Shown here: positions 6,509-14,522 of the stretch, in pieces
How positions within the stretch are numbered: the stretch's first letter is position 1
Layout: each line of letters starts with the position of its first letter
Assembly (NCBI GenBank): GCA_031270145.1
Contig: JAISYD010000125.1
Location: 1-14,530, forward strand
From: Planctomycetota bacterium
Lineage (GTDB): Bacteria; Planctomycetota; SZUA-567
Length of the DNA: 14,530 nucleotides
Direction of reading: 5' to 3'
Notes under the pieces: generated by a model
The model's input: the letters and a program-made list of their open reading frames with translations, nothing else
Told to the model about the DNA's origin: nothing
The model's database searches: none
Made by a program: the position numbers and the translations under genes

Positions 6509-7096
6509 ATGGCTGGCGATCTTTTTTGCGACATGCTCCGCGAGGCTAGGCGGGATCGGCAACTGGTTTGCGTGTTCCGGGATCCGCTGGATCTCCGGCG
6601 CTTCGCGGTGGGCTTCGTGGAGGCGGTGTCGGAATCCGACTACACCCTCCAGCAGATCGATCCGGACGGCAACCCGGACGGGCTGGACATCGGCGCCATC
6701 GACGACATCATCGAGATCCGCCGGGAGTCCCGCTACGCCCGGCAAATCGCCCTGCTGATGGAAAAGGACCGGGAGGGCGGCGCCGTCCGGCCGAAACAGG
6801 GCTGGAACGGCAAGCCCAACCCCGAAAGCTGCCTGGACGAGGCGCTGCGCCGCTCCCTGGCCGACCAGCTGGTGGTCAACGTGCTTATCGCCACCGGCGA
6901 GGACGAGCTGCGCTTCCACGGCATAGTGCGGGACATATCGGAGACCCATGTCCGCCTCGACGTGCTTTCGGACGACGGCGAGCCGGACGGCGTGTCGGTC
7001 ATTCGGCTCGACGACATCGCCGGGCTCCAGATGAACACCGGGGAGGAATGGAAGATAGCGCTGTTCAACCGCCACCGGATGCACCTTTACTTGTGA
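6509..7096 (+). CDS. Unknown protein with two copies of one small domain
   Basis: I do not recognise a named family. The 195 residues contain an internal duplication: residues 5-84 and 109-186 align. Shared landmarks are QLV (18-20 and 120-122), a strand ending in G-[FI]-V (35-37 and 138-140), DGNPDG/DGEPDG (53-58 and 156-161), and DDI (65-67 and 168-170), then xIAL (80-82 and 183-185). The pattern of short beta strands with a DDI near the end suggests a small Sm- or SH3-like barrel, which is inference only. A charged linker lies at 85-108. There is no signal peptide or membrane segment, so it is probably cytosolic. It starts 1 base after nrdG and ends 5 bases before the next ATG, so co-translation with the nrd genes is likely. 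Confidence 0.8.
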   Translation: MAGDLFCDMLREARRDRQLVCVFRDPLDLRRFAVGFVEAVSESDYTLQQIDPDGNPDGLDIGAIDDIIEIRRESRYARQIALLMEKDREGGAVRPKQGWNGKPNPESCLDEALRRSLADQLVVNVLIATGEDELRFHGIVRDISETHVRLDVLSDDGEPDGVSVIRLDDIAGLQMNTGEEWKIALFNRHRMHLYL

Positions 7097-7101
7097 GCGC
7101 G

Positions 7102-8103
7102 ATGCCGGGCGGGCCAGTCAAAGCCGTTTACTTCGAGCCCTATCCGGACGGGGCGGCGAGTTGCCGCCTCTGTCCGCGCGGTTGTTTCCTCGGAAACGGC
7201 GATTCGGGCGCCTGCGGGGCCAGAATCAACCGCGGCGGCGCCGTCTTCGCCGCCTCCTACGGCCGGGTGTCGGCCGCCGCCCTGGATCCGGTGGAGAAAA
7301 AGCCGCTCTACCATTTCTTCCCCGGTCGGCGCGTTTTCTCCATCGGCGGCTCCGGCTGCAACCTGAGCTGCGTCTTCTGCCAGAACAGCGCCATATCGCA
7401 ACTGTCCCCCCCCACCATCCCGATGACCCCGGCCGAGGTGGCGGCGGCCGGCGCCGCCGATGGCTCCATCGGCGTCGCCTACACCTACAACGAGCCGATC
7501 ATCGCCATCGAATACCTGCTGGACTGCGCCCGGGCGGTGCGCCGCGCCGGCGGCCGCAACATCCTGGTCACCAACGGCTTCGTCAACCCGGAGCCGCTGG
7601 CCGCCATGCTCCCCCTGGTCGACGCCATGAACATCGACATCAAGGCGTTCAACAACGATTTCTACCGGCGGCTGTGCGGCGGCTCTCTGGAACCGGTGCT
7701 GGAGACGGTGCGGACCGCTTGCGCCCGGACCCACGTGGAGCTGACCACCCTGATCATCCCGGGGGAGAACGACGCGGTGCCGGAACTGGAGGATCTGGCG
7801 GCCTGGATAGCCGGCAATTGCGGCAGTTCCACGCCCTGTCATCTGACCGCCTACCACCCGAGCTACCAATTCGGCCGGGCCGCCGCCACGGCGGCGCATC
7901 TGAGGAACGCCGGGAACATCTTCCGTTCCCGGCTGGACCACGTGTACCTGGGGAATCTCGCCGTGCCCGGCTTTTCCGACACCGTCTGCCCGGCCTGCGG
8001 CGCCGCTGTGGTCGCCCGCTCCGGCTTCGCGGCCGATCTGTCCGGCTTGCGGCCAGACGGGCGTTGCGCCGCCTGCGGCGCCGACAACCACATTATAACC
8101 TGA
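7102..8103 (+). CDS. amrS: AmrS-like radical SAM enzyme (AmmeMemoRadiSam type)
   Basis: A 333-residue radical-SAM protein. The N-terminal Cys-rich segment CRLCPRGC (Cys21, Cys24, Cys28), with CGAR shortly after, precedes DPVEKKPLYHF. The cluster motif CNLSCVFCQN follows, with Cys86, Cys90 and Cys93. This order is diagnostic of the AmmeMemoRadiSam radical-SAM family, related to pyruvate-formate-lyase activases. A TYNEP motif and NGFVNPEPL follow. The C-terminus carries two extra CxxC pairs (CPACG and CAACG), a rubredoxin-like knuckle that could bind zinc or iron. The family's reaction is unknown. No AMMECR1 or Memo partner is present in this window. The ATG at 7102 is preferred; a GTG at 7093 overlapping the upstream stop would add three residues. 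An activase for another glycyl-radical protein is possible. Confidence 0.85.
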   Translation: MPGGPVKAVYFEPYPDGAASCRLCPRGCFLGNGDSGACGARINRGGAVFAASYGRVSAAALDPVEKKPLYHFFPGRRVFSIGGSGCNLSCVFCQNSAISQLSPPTIPMTPAEVAAAGAADGSIGVAYTYNEPIIAIEYLLDCARAVRRAGGRNILVTNGFVNPEPLAAMLPLVDAMNIDIKAFNNDFYRRLCGGSLEPVLETVRTACARTHVELTTLIIPGENDAVPELEDLAAWIAGNCGSSTPCHLTAYHPSYQFGRAAATAAHLRNAGNIFRSRLDHVYLGNLAVPGFSDTVCPACGAAVVARSGFAADLSGLRPDGRCAACGADNHIIT

Positions 8104-8137
8104 CGGCCGACCCGCGTTCCGGCCCGGAGTCAAGCGC

Positions 8138-11100
8138 ATGCGATTGAAATCAGTGGAAATCTTCGGCTTCAAGTCCTTCCCCGAGAGAACGGTCGTCACC
8201 TTCGGCGACGGCATCACCGCCATCCTCGGTCCCAACGGCTGCGGCAAATCGAATATCGTCGACGCCGTCAAATGGGCGCTGGGCGAGCGATCGGCCAAGA
8301 GCCTCCGGGGCGGCGAGATGCTGGACGTCATTTTTTCCGGCTGCTCCTCCCGCGCCGCCAGCGGCATCGCCGAGGTCACCCTCAACTTCGACAATTCCGA
8401 CCACGCGCTCAAGACCGCCTACGAGGAGGTGGCGATCCGCCGCCGGCTGACCCGGGCCAGGGAAAGCTTCTATTTCATCAACAACACCCCCTGCCACCTC
8501 CGGGACATCCGGGATCTGTTCATGAACACCGGCGTCGGCAATTCCGCCTATTCGATGATCGAGCAGGGGCGGGTCGAGGCGCTGCTGTCCGCCAAGCCGG
8601 CCGAACGGCGGATCATCTTCGAGGAAGCGGCCGGCATTTCCAAGTTCAAGGCCGAGCGCAAAGCCACCCTGGCCCGCCTGGAGCGGACGGAACAGATACT
8701 CGCCCGGGCCGGCGATCGCCTGGAGGAAAAGGAGCGGCTCATCCGCAAGTTGTCCTCCCAGGCCGCCGGCGCCCGCCGCCATCGCAAGCTTTCGGGCGAG
8801 CGCGACGCGGCCCGCGCCCACCTGTACCGCCGCCAGCGCGCCGCCCAGATCCGGCTGGGCGAGGGCGTCCGGGAGCGGCGCGAGGCGCTCAATTCCGAGC
8901 TGGACGGGGTGGAGAGGGGGTTGGCGGCCCTGAACCTGGAATTCACCCGCCTGGCCGGCGAGGATGCCGCCCTTTCGGCCCGCCACGGCGCCGTGGCGGC
9001 GGCGGCGGCGGAAAACCAGGAGGCGCTTTCCGCCGCCCAGTTGGCCCGGGCCGACGCCAAAAACCGTCTTGAGACCCTGGCGAACGACATCGCCCGCGGC
9101 GACGAGCGCCGGAGCGAGTTGACCGCCCGCCTGGAGCGGCTGACCGCCCAGGAGACGGAGGCGGCGGTCGGCTTGGCGGCGGCCGAGGAAAGGGCGGCGG
9201 GGCTGGAGCGCCGCTTCGGCGAGCGGGACGCCCTACGCCGGGAATTGCTCCGCCGGGCGGAGGAGGCGGAAAGCCGGGTGACCGGCGTCCGCAACCGTAT
9301 AATCGACGTCAACCGCCGCCAACAGGAGCTTTCCGCCGTCGCCGCCGGGTTGGAGGCGGCGGAACAGTCCGGAGCGGCCAGGCTGGCCGAATCCGGGGCG
9401 CGGCTGTCCGGCCTCCGCCTGGAAGGGGAAGCGGCGGCCCGGGCGGCGGCGGCGGCGGAAGAGGAATACCGGCTGGCGGCCGAGGGCTTTGGCGCGGCGG
9501 CGGATCGCCTGGAGGCGTTGAGGGGCGAGGGCCGCGAGTTGGCGGACGCGATGCGGCGGTTGCAGGAGGGGGAAAGGGCCGACGAGGGGGAGCTGGCCGG
9601 CCTCGCCGCCCGCCGGGCGACGTTGGAGGATCTGGAAAAAAGCCTGGCCGGCGCCTACGATGGGGTGCGCAACGTCCTCATGGCGGCCCGGCGGGGCGAG
9701 GGCGACTGCCGGGGCGTGATCGGCATGGCCGGCGAATTGCTGACCGTGCCGGAAAACCTGGCCCTGGCCCTGGAGACCATCCTCGGCGCCTCGGCCCAGG
9801 ACGTGCTGACGGAGACGGCCAGGGACGCGCAGTCGGCCATCGAATATCTCAAGCGCGGCCGCCTGGGGCGCGCCACCTTCCTGCCGCTGGACCGCATCCA
9901 GCCCCGCCGCCGCCTGGACGGCGGCATGAATCGGATCCCCGGCGTGATCGGCGAGGCGGTGGAGCTGGTGTCCTTCGACCGCCGTTACTCCGCCGCCATG
10001 GAGCATCTGCTGGCCGGCGTTCTGATTGTGGAGCGTCTCGACCTGGCGCGGGAGTTGGCGGGCCGCGAGGCGCGGGGCGTCAAGATCGTCACCCTGGACG
10101 GCGACGTCGTCAGCCCCTCCGGCGCCATGACCGGCGGCCACGGCAAGGCGGCGGCCCGGGGCGGCTTGGTGCAGCGCAAGGCCGAGTTGGACGCCATGGC
10201 CGCCAAGCTGGCCGATTGCGAACGCCGCCTGGCGGAAAAGCGGCGGCGGCGGGACGGCATCGCCCTAGCCCAGCGCGACCTCGCCGCCCGGATCGACCGG
10301 ATGGAAAAGGATCTGGCCGAGGCCGGGCGTTCCGAGGCCGGCCTCAAGCAAAGCCTGGCGGCGCGCCTGGGCGAGCGGGATCGCCTGCTCCGGGAAACCG
10401 CCCGGGCGGAAGCCGCCCTGCTGGCCTTGGGGGATGGCGGCGAAAGCCGGCGTGGGGAGTTGGCGGACGCCAGGCGGGAATTGGCCGCTCTGGCGGCCGA
10501 AATGGCCGATCTGGAGCGGGCGGTGGCGGCGGGAACGGAGGAGCAGCGCTGTTCCCGCGAGGCTGTCGATTCCCTGGGGCGGGAATTCGCCGTCCTTTCG
10601 GGCGAGCGCTCGGAGGCGGTCGCCAAGGCGCGGGAATTGGAGTCGCGCCGGCGGGAACTGGCGGCCGACATCGCTTCTGTCCAAGAGGAGTTGGCGCGTC
10701 CAGGCCTGTCGGCCGAATTGGCCGGCCGGGATATGGCCGAGTTGCGCCGACGTCTGGCCGAATTGGACGGGCGCGAGGCCGAGCTGCTCCGGATCCGGGA
10801 CGAACAGCGGGCGGCCAACGCGGAAATCGCCGGGGATATCGCGCGCCTCCGCGCCGGCTCCGAGGAATTGCGGCGGGAGGAGCGCGAGCGCCAGGTCCAG
10901 GTTGCGCGCCTGCGGGACGGGCTGGCGGAGCTGGATCGCCGGGAAACGGAAATCCGCCTGCGGCTTGAAAACATCCTGTCCAAGGCCGGGGAAGAGCTTG
11001 GCCTTAAGCCCGAGGATTTGGAGGAGCGCTCCCCGGACGCCTCCCCGGAGGAGGCCGCTCGGCCCGATCCCGGGGCCGAATGGGCCGGCCTTTCCGATGC

Positions 11101-11893
11101 CGACTTGTTGGCGCGGATAGAGGACTTGTCGCAAAAGATCCGCAACATCGGCAACGTCAATTTCGCGGCCATCGACGAACTGGCCGAGTTGGAGGCCGGC
11201 GCCGAATTTCTGCGCGTTCAGAAGGAGGAACTGGCGGCGGCGGCCGCCGCCATTCGCGCCGCCGTCGAGGACATCAACGCCAAGTCGTCCACCTTGTTCC
11301 AATCCACCTTCGAGGCGGTCCGGGTCAATTTCCAGCAAATCTTCGCCTCCCTCTTCGGCGGCGGGAGGGCCGACCTGTTGCTGGAGGAGTCGGCCGAGCC
11401 GGGGGCGGACCCCCTGGACGCCGGCATCGAAATCCGGGCCCAGCCGCCCGGCAAGGAGCCCAAAAGCATATCGCTGCTCTCGGGCGGCGAAAAGGCGCTG
11501 TGCGCCGTGTCCCTCCTTTTCGCCCTGTTCCGCTCCAAGCCCAGTCCCTTCTGCATCTTGGACGAGGTGGACGGCCCCCTGGACGAGGCCAACATCGATC
11601 GCTTCATGCGCCAGATCCGCATCTTCGCCGCCGACACCCAGTTCATCGTCATCACCCATTCGCAGCTCACCATGGGCATGACCGACGCCATCTGGGGCGT
11701 GACCCAGCGGGTGGCCGGCATCAGCAATGTCCTGAGCCTCAAGTACGACGACATGGATAAAATAGGGCGGGAAAGGTCGTCCGCCGCTTTGGCGCGGCGG
11801 GAGGGCTCGGGTCCCGAGCCGGAGGACCAGGCCGGAATCGCCTACGCTGGCGCGTCCCTTCCGGCCGGGGATCGGCTCCTGGCGCCGGCCTAG
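8138..11893 (+). CDS. smc: Chromosome segregation protein SMC
   Basis: A 1251-residue SMC ATPase, the condensin core that loops and organises the chromosome with ScpA and ScpB. The head is split. The N-terminal part has Walker A GPNGCGKSN (31-39) and the Q-loop Gln143 (IEQGR). The C-terminal part has the signature LLSGGEKAL (Ser1115) and Walker B FCILDEVDGPLDEAN (Asp1142, Glu1143). The hinge lies at about 525-655 (GVIGMAGELL through GAMTGG), between two long Ala/Arg/Glu-rich coiled coils at about 170-510 and 670-1000. It is slightly longer than the usual 1150-1190 residues because of an Ala/Pro/Gly-rich tail after YDDMDK. The ATG has GGAG 8 bases upstream and lies 34 bases after amrS. After Walker B, GPLDEAN stands in for the more common AALDDAN. 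Identity is secure. Confidence 0.97.
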   Translation: MRLKSVEIFGFKSFPERTVVTFGDGITAILGPNGCGKSNIVDAVKWALGERSAKSLRGGEMLDVIFSGCSSRAASGIAEVTLNFDNSDHALKTAYEEVAIRRRLTRARESFYFINNTPCHLRDIRDLFMNTGVGNSAYSMIEQGRVEALLSAKPAERRIIFEEAAGISKFKAERKATLARLERTEQILARAGDRLEEKERLIRKLSSQAAGARRHRKLSGERDAARAHLYRRQRAAQIRLGEGVRERREALNSELDGVERGLAALNLEFTRLAGEDAALSARHGAVAAAAAENQEALSAAQLARADAKNRLETLANDIARGDERRSELTARLERLTAQETEAAVGLAAAEERAAGLERRFGERDALRRELLRRAEEAESRVTGVRNRIIDVNRRQQELSAVAAGLEAAEQSGAARLAESGARLSGLRLEGEAAARAAAAAEEEYRLAAEGFGAAADRLEALRGEGRELADAMRRLQEGERADEGELAGLAARRATLEDLEKSLAGAYDGVRNVLMAARRGEGDCRGVIGMAGELLTVPENLALALETILGASAQDVLTETARDAQSAIEYLKRGRLGRATFLPLDRIQPRRRLDGGMNRIPGVIGEAVELVSFDRRYSAAMEHLLAGVLIVERLDLARELAGREARGVKIVTLDGDVVSPSGAMTGGHGKAAARGGLVQRKAELDAMAAKLADCERRLAEKRRRRDGIALAQRDLAARIDRMEKDLAEAGRSEAGLKQSLAARLGERDRLLRETARAEAALLALGDGGESRRGELADARRELAALAAEMADLERAVAAGTEEQRCSREAVDSLGREFAVLSGERSEAVAKARELESRRRELAADIASVQEELARPGLSAELAGRDMAELRRRLAELDGREAELLRIRDEQRAANAEIAGDIARLRAGSEELRREERERQVQVARLRDGLAELDRRETEIRLRLENILSKAGEELGLKPEDLEERSPDASPEEAARPDPGAEWAGLSDADLLARIEDLSQKIRNIGNVNFAAIDELAELEAGAEFLRVQKEELAAAAAAIRAAVEDINAKSSTLFQSTFEAVRVNFQQIFASLFGGGRADLLLEESAEPGADPLDAGIEIRAQPPGKEPKSISLLSGGEKALCAVSLLFALFRSKPSPFCILDEVDGPLDEANIDRFMRQIRIFAADTQFIVITHSQLTMGMTDAIWGVTQRVAGISNVLSLKYDDMDKIGRERSSAALARREGSGPEPEDQAGIAYAGASLPAGDRLLAPA

Positions 11894-11895
11894 GG

Positions 11896-11924
11896 CGGAA
11901 ATCCTTTTCCGGGGCGGTTTTTTT
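11896..11924 (+). terminator. Possible terminator after smc
   Basis: Just after the smc stop, CGGAAA (11896-11901) and TTTCCG (11906-11911) pair around a 4-base loop. A run of seven T residues follows at 11918-11924. Six bases separate the stem from the T run, and the stem is short, so this may act only weakly. Confidence 0.35.
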
Positions 11925-11993
11925 CTGAAAGGTTTCGCGTCCCGGCCGCAATTCAGGATGGGATTTTCCAAAGGTTCGCCAGTCTATGGCGGG

Positions 11994-12011
11994 AGGCTCC
12001 GGCCGGAGCCT
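11994..12011. repeat. 18-nt perfect palindrome before the thioredoxin-like gene
   Basis: AGGCTCCGGCCGGAGCCT is identical to its reverse complement. It ends 10 bases before the GGGAG ribosome site of the following gene and is followed by TTTAACTT. As RNA it gives a 7-bp stem with a 4-base loop, or as DNA a dimer-binding site. A terminator, a translational control hairpin and an operator are all possible. Confidence 0.5.
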
Positions 12012-12032
12012 TTAACTTCTGCGGGAGTACAG

Positions 12033-12548
12033 ATGCGTACGCGAAGCGTCACGGTGGTTCTGGCCGCGTTCGGCCTTTTCGCCGTCTTGTCGTCCGGTTG
12101 TTCCGATTCGCCGCCCCCGGCCGCCCGGAAACAGGCGTTCCAGCGGGAGGCGGATGCCGGCCGGCCGGCCTCGAATCCGGGCGCGGGGAACGCCAGCCTG
12201 TTCCGCCTGCCGGCGATTGACGGCAAGCCGGTGACGGTCAGGACGCCGGCCGCCCTGTATTTCTTCACCACCTGGTGCCAATATTGCCGTCAAGCCTATC
12301 CCGACATCCAGGCGGCGGCGGATCGCGCCAAAGCCAAGGGCTGGCGGGTCTACGGCATTGATGTGGGCGAGCGTCCCGAGGCGGTGGCCAATTACATCCA
12401 GCAATACCGGCCGCATTATCCGGTGCTGCTGGATCAAAACAGCCTGGTGGCCAACCAGTACAACGTCCCCGGCTATCCGACCTTCATCCTTATCGACAGG
12501 AACGCCAACATCGTGTACAACAGCCATGCGGTTCCGGGCGATTTCTGA
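12033..12548 (+). CDS. Thioredoxin-fold (TlpA/ResA-like) lipoprotein
   Basis: A 171-residue exported thiol-disulfide protein. Residues 1-22 form a signal peptide (MRTRS, then a hydrophobic stretch), ending in VLSSGC, so Cys23 is the likely lipid-modified residue. The lipobox is imperfect, with Ser at -3. A Ser/Pro/Ala-rich linker (24-55) leads to the thioredoxin domain. The active site TTWCQYC has Cys82 and Cys85, and VPGYPTF supplies the cis-Pro loop. Homologues reduce or shuffle disulfides outside the cytoplasm, often for cytochrome c maturation; no such gene is visible here. I chose the ATG at 12033 because GGGAG is 5 bases upstream and the signal peptide begins at once; an earlier ATG at 11958 would put 25 residues before the signal. 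It converges on the repair gene, with only 25 bases between stop codons. Confidence 0.87.
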   Translation: MRTRSVTVVLAAFGLFAVLSSGCSDSPPPAARKQAFQREADAGRPASNPGAGNASLFRLPAIDGKPVTVRTPAALYFFTTWCQYCRQAYPDIQAAADRAKAKGWRVYGIDVGERPEAVANYIQQYRPHYPVLLDQNSLVANQYNVPGYPTFILIDRNANIVYNSHAVPGDF

Positions 12549-12573
12549 CCCGGGACCACCGCGCCGCCCGGCC

Positions 12574-14061
12574 TTACGCCAGCGAGTTCCACAGGTTCAT
12601 GGCGGCATAGGCCCGCCAAGGCCGCCATTGTCCGGACATCTCAAGCAGTTGGGCGCTGGTCGGGCCGGCCAGCGCCTTTCTCAGCCCATAATCGGTGTGG
12701 GGGAAGGCGTCGGGCCATCTCAGGGCCCGCATGGCAAGATACTGGGCCGTCCAGTGGCCGACCCCGGGCAGCGACAGGAGCTTTCCCACCTCCTCCTCCG
12801 GATCCGCCAGCGGGGAAAGGGTTATCGTCCCCGCCGACAAGGATTGCGCCAACGCCGAAATGGCCCGGGCCCGGGAACCGATGATCCCAAGTGGGCCGAG
12901 CCGGTTTCCGGCGGCCTCCGGCAAGCCGCCAAGCGTCTCCGGGTCCGGGAATCCGTGCGTCAATTCGGCGAACGGCGTTTCCATCGGTTCGCCAAAGGCC
13001 CGCGCGATCCGGCCCGCCAGGGTACAAGCCGCCTTGACCGTGATTTGTTGGCCCAACACCGCCCGGACCGCCATTTCAAACGGATCGAAGCAGCCGGGCA
13101 AACGCGTCCCCGGCACGCATATGCCGGGTTTCAGCCTATTCATGGCCGCCAGGGCGGCAAATACCCCGCCGGGCTCGTTGTCCAGATCGAAAAGATTCCT
13201 GATCCTGGCCAGAATCTTGGGAAGGACGGGGAACAAGGACGGGGCAAGCGTCGCCGCCAGGGCGTTTTTTCCCTCCATGTTTTCAACGGCGATCCAGCCG
13301 CGGAGCCTTTCCCCGCCGCTTCGCATGACGACGGTCCGGCGGTATGCGCCGTCGCGCGCGCTCTCCACGCCGGGAATGGCCCGGTCCGCCAGGAAGGAAA
13401 GCAGCTTGTTCCAGCCAAACGGCGGGCGGTAGCCGAGGAACAGGGTGGCGCCCTCGCCGCCGCGCCGGGAAAAAGCCGCCCCCGTTTTCCGCAAGGCGGC
13501 GGGCGAAAGCCGGTACCGGCTCTTGAAAAGGCTGTTGAAGCGCCGGACGCTGCCGAACCCGGCGGCGAAGGCTATTTCCGTTATGGGGAGTTCCGTGTCG
13601 GTCAACAGGCTCTTGGACAGCAGCAGTCTCCGCGTCTGGAGGTAGCGCGCCGGCGGGACCCCATACGCCGCGGCGAAGGCGCGACGCAAATGCCGGTCCG
13701 TGACGCCAAGCGATCCGGCGAGCGCCGCCATGCCGCCCCCGTCCAAGCCGCCGTCTTCGATAAGCTCCGCCGCCCGGCGCGCCAGGCGCGCGACCGAATC
13801 GATGGGGGCGAAGCCGGGCGCGAGTTCCGGGCGGCACTTGAGGCAGGGCCGGTATCCCGCCGCCTCGGCCGCCGCCGCGCTGGCCTGAAAGGTGCAATTG
13901 TCCTCTTTGGGCGGCCTCGTCCGGCACACCGGGCGGCAATAGATTCCGGTGGACGCCACGCAGATGAATATGCGCCCGTCGAAACTGGCGTCATGGTTCT
14001 TGAAGGCGGCGTAGCACGCCTTTCTGTCCAGGGCCGCCGCGCCGCCCGGCCCCGGCGTCAC
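12574..14061 (-). CDS. alkA: AdaA-AraC-AlkA fusion: methylphosphotriester transferase, regulator and 3-methyladenine glycosylase
   Basis: A 495-residue three-part DNA alkylation repair protein. Residues 12-80 form the Ada zinc domain, with Cys42, Cys46, Cys73 and Cys76 (YCRPVC and RPCLKC). Cys42 corresponds to Ada Cys38, which takes a methyl from phosphotriesters and switches the protein to an activator. Residues 85-190 are an AraC-type helix-turn-helix (MAALAGSLGVTDRHLRRAF and ITEIAFAAGFGSVRRF). Residues from about 210 form AlkA, with the helix-hairpin-helix LPGVGHWTAQYL and the expected catalytic Asp457 in HTDYG. The start is a GTG at 14061, with GGAGG 7 bases upstream, overlapping the ogt stop as GTGA. 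The Ogt domain of enteric Ada is absent from this protein; the adjacent ogt supplies it. A similar fusion next to ogt is known in Mycobacterium tuberculosis. It probably activates its own operon when methylated. Confidence 0.93.
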   Translation of the reverse strand: MTPGPGGAAALDRKACYAAFKNHDASFDGRIFICVASTGIYCRPVCRTRPPKEDNCTFQASAAAAEAAGYRPCLKCRPELAPGFAPIDSVARLARRAAELIEDGGLDGGGMAALAGSLGVTDRHLRRAFAAAYGVPPARYLQTRRLLLSKSLLTDTELPITEIAFAAGFGSVRRFNSLFKSRYRLSPAALRKTGAAFSRRGGEGATLFLGYRPPFGWNKLLSFLADRAIPGVESARDGAYRRTVVMRSGGERLRGWIAVENMEGKNALAATLAPSLFPVLPKILARIRNLFDLDNEPGGVFAALAAMNRLKPGICVPGTRLPGCFDPFEMAVRAVLGQQITVKAACTLAGRIARAFGEPMETPFAELTHGFPDPETLGGLPEAAGNRLGPLGIIGSRARAISALAQSLSAGTITLSPLADPEEEVGKLLSLPGVGHWTAQYLAMRALRWPDAFPHTDYGLRKALAGPTSAQLLEMSGQWRPWRAYAAMNLWNSLA

Positions 14062-14522
14062 CGCGCGCCCTCCAGCGCCAGCAGCCGCCCCTTCAAATCC
14101 AGGCCGCCGGCATAACCGGTCAACGCGCCATTGGCGCCGATGACCCGGTGGCAAGGGATGATGATGCCGATGCGGTTCCTGGCGTTGGCCCCGCCGACCG
14201 CGCGGCAGGCCCCGGGCCGGCCGATCCTTTCCGCTATTTGCCGGTAGCTGCGGGTTTCGCCATAGGGGATTTCCAGGAGCGCGGCCCAGACAGCCAGCTC
14301 AAAATCCGTCCCCTCCGGCTTTAGGGGGAGATCGAAGCGCCTCCGCGTTCCGGCGAGATATTCCCGCAATTGCCGCGCCGCCGCGCGGGTCGTCGGCGTT
14401 TCCCCGAGCCGGCAGTCATTTCGCCCCGCTTCGCCGTCAAGGAAGACGTCGGTGATGCGGCCGCCGCTTTCCGCCACTCCCAGCGTCCCCATGGCGGTGG
14501 CGAAGAATTGCGCTTTTTTCAT
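14058..14522 (-). CDS. ogt: Methylated-DNA--protein-cysteine methyltransferase
   Basis: A 154-residue suicide enzyme that moves the alkyl group from O6-alkylguanine (and O4-alkylthymine) in DNA to its own Cys. The active site IIPCHRV places the acceptor at Cys124. Other family marks are the FELAVWAALLEIPYGETRSY segment, the winged-helix RIGRPGACRAVGGANARN with its Asn hinge, and GYAGGLDLKGRLLALE at the end. The ATG at 14522 has GGGAAAGG immediately upstream, at the window edge; an internal Met at residue 11 is a less likely start. It is the first visible gene of the repair pair and overlaps alkA by 4 bases. Identity is secure; any promoter lies outside the window. Confidence 0.95.
   Translation of the reverse strand: MKKAQFFATAMGTLGVAESGGRITDVFLDGEAGRNDCRLGETPTTRAAARQLREYLAGTRRRFDLPLKPEGTDFELAVWAALLEIPYGETRSYRQIAERIGRPGACRAVGGANARNRIGIIIPCHRVIGANGALTGYAGGLDLKGRLLALEGAR

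Noticed and set aside
3508..6534. Very long open frame (about 1000 codons) antisense to nrdD and nrdG
   Set aside because: Its protein is low-complexity Gly/Val/Ala/Arg without any domain, while the plus strand encodes two complete, recognisable enzymes. High third-position GC keeps the antisense frame open.
6568..7101. Upstream extension of the AmrS-like frame over the preceding gene
   Set aside because: The AmrS family begins shortly before the Cys-rich segment, so the ATG at 7102 fits. The extension is Arg/Pro/Gly-rich and overlaps the duplicated-domain protein read in another frame.
10265..11971. Long minus-strand open frame across smc
   Set aside because: Antisense shadow of the coiled-coil and head region of SMC; no domain and no credible start.
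12033..12548. The thioredoxin-like protein as the reductant for NrdD
   Set aside because: It carries a signal peptide and a likely lipid-modified Cys, so it acts outside the cytoplasm and would not meet NrdD.
12549..12573. CCGGG/CCCGG pairing between the convergent stops as a bidirectional terminator
   Set aside because: The stem is only 5 bp and there is no T run on either strand.
14062..14154. N-terminal extension of the Ada-AlkA fusion starting inside ogt
   Set aside because: The extra 31 residues are not Ada-like and overlap conserved ogt sequence. The GTG at 14061 has a good ribosome site and the typical 4-base coupling overlap.
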